A DNA stretch of 64,000 nt from Bordetella parapertussis (lineage in GTDB: Bacteria; Pseudomonadota; Gammaproteobacteria; Burkholderiales; SG8-41): assembly GCA_945901405.1 (NCBI GenBank), contig CAMDLH010000003.1, positions 17,061-81,060 of the forward strand, given 5' to 3'. Each line of letters opens with the position of its first letter. Within the stretch, counting starts at the first letter, position 1. A program made the position numbers and the translations under genes. The notes below the pieces were generated by a model, which was not told where the DNA came from, made no database searches, and saw only the letters and a program-made list of their open reading frames with translations. This document shows, in pieces, positions 61,604 to 64,000 of this stretch.

Positions 61604-62083
61604 ATGCCTACCTTCGTCTATATGACAAGGTGCGACGGATGCGGACATTGCGTTGATATCTGCCCGTCCGACATCATGCACATCGACAAGACGTATCGCC
61701 GTGCCTACAACATCGAGCCTAATATGTGCTGGGAGTGCTACTCCTGCGTCAAGGCGTGTCCGCAGAACGCGATCGATGTGCGCGGATATTCCGACTTTGC
61801 CCCGCTCGGGCACAGCGTGCGTGTTCAGCGCGACGAAGAGAAAGGCACGATCGCCTGGAAGATCAAATTCCGCAACGGCACGGAAAAGAATTTCCTGTCT
61901 CCCATCACTACCAAGCCGTGGGGGACGGGGACTCCAAAGCTTGCGGATGTTCCCGGGCCCACCAAGGAAATGCGCGACAGCCAGTTGTTGTATAGCGAGC
62001 CGAAATATGTCCGCTTTGATGACGGCGGTTTGCATACGCTTGAATCAAATGGTCTAAAAATGAAGAAAGGCGTGTATTACTGA
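61604..62083 (+). CDS. aprB: adenylylsulfate reductase, beta (iron-sulfur) subunit
   Basis: A 159-residue ferredoxin-like subunit. Two [4Fe-4S] sets are visible as CDGCGHCVDICPSD and CWECYSCVKACPQNAI. The C-terminal tail (SPITTKPWGTGTPKL to the end) wraps around AprA in the known structures. GGAGCTG precedes the ATG. Its stop TGA overlaps the aprA ATG (62083), so the two are translated in a fixed ratio. Confidence 0.95.
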   Translation: MPTFVYMTRCDGCGHCVDICPSDIMHIDKTYRRAYNIEPNMCWECYSCVKACPQNAIDVRGYSDFAPLGHSVRVQRDEEKGTIAWKIKFRNGTEKNFLSPITTKPWGTGTPKLADVPGPTKEMRDSQLLYSEPKYVRFDDGGLHTLESNGLKMKKGVYY

Positions 62084-63951
62084 TGGCTTACAAAACGATC
62101 GTTGAAGAAGGCATCGATATTCTGGTCGTCGGTGCGGGCCTTGGCGGCTGCGGTGCCGCATGGGAAGCCAGATTCTGGGGGCAGAACAAGAAGATTGTCA
62201 TTGCCGAGAAGGCCAACATCGATCGCTCCGGCGCGGTCGCTCAAGGTCTGTACGCCATCAACTGCTACATGGGTACCCGCTGGGGCGAAAACAAGCCTGA
62301 GGACCATGTCCGCTACGCTCGCACCGACCTGATGGGGCTGGTGCGTGAAGACCTGCTGTTCGACATGGCCCGTCACGTTGATTCCACGGTGCATCAGTTT
62401 GAAGACTGGGGCCTGCCCATCATGAAGGACCCGAAAACCGGGCGCTATCTGCGTGAAGGGCGATGGCAGATCATGATTCACGGCGAATCCTACAAGCCTA
62501 TCGTGGCCGAGGCCGCCAAGAAATCGGCGGACCAAATCTTTAACCGCATCTGCGTGACCCACCTGCTGATGGATGACGGCAAGGAGAACCGGGTTGCCGG
62601 AGCTGTTGGCTTCAACGTCCGCACGGGCAACTACCACGTCTTCAAGTCCAAGACCGTGATCTGCGGCGCGGGCGGCGCCTCCAACATCTTCAAACCGCGT
62701 TCGGTGGGCGAAGGTTCCGGCCGCACCTGGTATGCGCCGTGGTCCTCCGCGTCTGCCTATGGCCTCATGATCAACGCCGGCGCCAAAATGACGCAGATGG
62801 AAAACCGTATCGTGCTGGCGCGTTTCAAGGACGGTTATGGTCCGGTTGGCGCCTACTTCCTGCACCTGAAGACCTATACGCAAAACGGTCTGGGCGAGGA
62901 GTACGAATCCAAGTGGTACCCCGAACTGCAGAAAATGGTCGGTAAGGAATACTTGGATCCGGAAGCTTCGCACTTGACCCAGAGGCCTATCCCCACCTGT
63001 TTGCGTAACCATGCGTTGATCAGCGAAGTCAACGCCGGCCGCGGTCCCATACACATGGTGACCATGAAGGCCTTTCAGGATCCGCACCTGGAAGAGGTGG
63101 GTTGGGAAAACTTCCTCGGCATGACCGTCGGCCAGGCGGTTTTGTGGGCCGCCACCGATGTGGATCCCAAGAACGAGAATCCCGAGCTGACCACTTCCGA
63201 GCCCTACGTCATGGGCTCCCACGCGACCTGCTCGGGTGCCTGGTGCTCGGGGCCCGAGGACGTTTCACCTCCCGAGTATTTCTGGGGCTACAACCGCATG
63301 ACGACGATCGAAGGCCTGTTCGGCGCCGGTGACGCGGTTGGCGGCACGCCGCACGCTTTCTCATCCGGCTCGTTCACCGAAGGCCGTCTCGCCGCGAAGG
63401 CCGCATGCAAATACATCGACGACGGCAAGGGCGAAGGCATATCCGTATCCGATGAGCAGATCAAGCGCCGCAAGAAAGAGATCTACAAGCCCCTGGAGCA
63501 TTACAAGGTCTATAGCAATGCGGTGGTGGCGGGCGATGTCAACCCGCACTTCATCAATCCCAGGCAGGGCCTGGACCGTCTGCAGAAGCTGATGGACGAG
63601 TATTGCGGCGGCGTGACCGTCAGCTATATGACCAACGAGAAGTTGCTGAATATCTGTCTCAAGAAACTCAAGGTCATGGAAGAAGATCTCGATAGCCTGG
63701 CCGCAAAGGATATTCACGAGTTGCTGCGCGCGTGGGAATTGAAGCACCGTCACCGCGCCGCGGAGTGCGTTACGCAGCACACGCTGTTCCGCAAGGAGAC
63801 CCGTTGGCCGGGTTACTACTACCGGGGCGACGCCATGAAGGTGGACGACGAAAACTGGCACGTGCTGACTGTTTCGCGTCGCGATCCGCAAACCGGCGAA
63901 TACACCATGGAGAAGGCGCCTTGTTATCACCTGGTTGCGGACGAAGCGTAG
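62083..63951 (+). CDS. aprA: adenylylsulfate reductase, alpha (FAD) subunit
   Basis: This 622-residue flavoenzyme subunit interconverts APS with sulfite and AMP; in sulfur-oxidising bacteria it runs in the oxidative direction. The FAD loop is DILVVGAGLGGCGAAWEARF; RSGAVAQGLYAINCYMG follows, and the late block GLFGAGDAVGGTPHAFSSGSF is the FAD site of the fumarate-reductase-like fold. The length is normal. Codon choice is more C-ending than in the neighbouring catabolic genes, consistent with strong expression. The gene ends 49 bases from the window edge, where no further gene is seen. Confidence 0.96.
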   Translation: MAYKTIVEEGIDILVVGAGLGGCGAAWEARFWGQNKKIVIAEKANIDRSGAVAQGLYAINCYMGTRWGENKPEDHVRYARTDLMGLVREDLLFDMARHVDSTVHQFEDWGLPIMKDPKTGRYLREGRWQIMIHGESYKPIVAEAAKKSADQIFNRICVTHLLMDDGKENRVAGAVGFNVRTGNYHVFKSKTVICGAGGASNIFKPRSVGEGSGRTWYAPWSSASAYGLMINAGAKMTQMENRIVLARFKDGYGPVGAYFLHLKTYTQNGLGEEYESKWYPELQKMVGKEYLDPEASHLTQRPIPTCLRNHALISEVNAGRGPIHMVTMKAFQDPHLEEVGWENFLGMTVGQAVLWAATDVDPKNENPELTTSEPYVMGSHATCSGAWCSGPEDVSPPEYFWGYNRMTTIEGLFGAGDAVGGTPHAFSSGSFTEGRLAAKAACKYIDDGKGEGISVSDEQIKRRKKEIYKPLEHYKVYSNAVVAGDVNPHFINPRQGLDRLQKLMDEYCGGVTVSYMTNEKLLNICLKKLKVMEEDLDSLAAKDIHELLRAWELKHRHRAAECVTQHTLFRKETRWPGYYYRGDAMKVDDENWHVLTVSRRDPQTGEYTMEKAPCYHLVADEA

Positions 63952-64000
63952 CAACAGTCCCAGGGCGCGAACTCGTGCCTATCGTCTACTTGGCGCAGAA

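Noticed and set aside
63952..64000. Gene after aprA
   Set aside because: The last 49 bases show no start with a ribosome site and no recognisable coding, so nothing is called.

Overview
The window is GC-rich DNA of a betaproteobacterium. Four things point there: six Bug/TctC-type periplasmic binding proteins, a compact aprM-aprB-aprA set of the kind known from sulfur-oxidising beta- and gammaproteobacteria, the conserved run ftsK - lolA - rarA, and the housekeeping genes nadE, glnB and trxB. I saw no rRNA, tRNA, CRISPR array, phage or complete insertion sequence. No gene-free stretch exceeds about 300 bases.

Layout. 1-31,000 is a catabolic accessory region. It starts with the end of a NitT/TauT-type ABC importer and a hyuB-hyuA pair, followed by a broken HpaI-type aldolase. 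Then come a second hyuA/hyuB pair (minus strand), an ACMSD-like amidohydrolase with a Rieske ferredoxin, a secreted amidohydrolase, four Bug proteins, a ChaN-like lipoprotein, a GST, a long amidase, a cysteine-dioxygenase-like cupin and a third, divergent hyuA/hyuB pair. A D-threonine-aldolase-like enzyme and a TauD dioxygenase close it. 27,867-34,446 is an export-type ABC system (adaptor, ATPase, two permeases) with a hybrid histidine kinase inside it. 34,456-43,712 carries a toxin-antitoxin pair, a NUDIX hydrolase, a SulP-STAS-cNMP transporter, a FemAB-like protein, nadE, glnB, an Smr protein, trxB and a Crp/Fnr regulator. 43,839-49,474 holds a FecR-domain protein, ftsK, a DUF4124 protein, lolA and rarA. 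49,588-58,823 (minus) holds a second toxin-antitoxin pair, an SDR, an unknown gene with CbbO- and CbbQ-like genes, an MmgE/PrpD protein, a CapA-like protein and a Bug protein. The right end has another Bug protein, a small phosphodiesterase and aprMBA, which oxidises sulfite via APS in sulfur oxidisers.

The most unusual signal is a family of about 30-bp AT-rich repeats (core TAAGTAATTGTTTTTATT) present in about eleven copies, in both orientations, standing out against the GC-rich background. Copies sit in intergenic gaps. Four end directly at a start codon that has no Shine-Dalgarno sequence, one starts a 24-codon leader ORF coupled to the FecR gene, and two lie in frame inside genes (hyuA and rarA). 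Several other inverted-repeat elements (MITE-, REP- and heptamer-like) occupy other gaps.

All calls are from reading sequence motifs. No database search was run, and substrates of the Hyu, Bug, amidase and dioxygenase proteins are not determined here.
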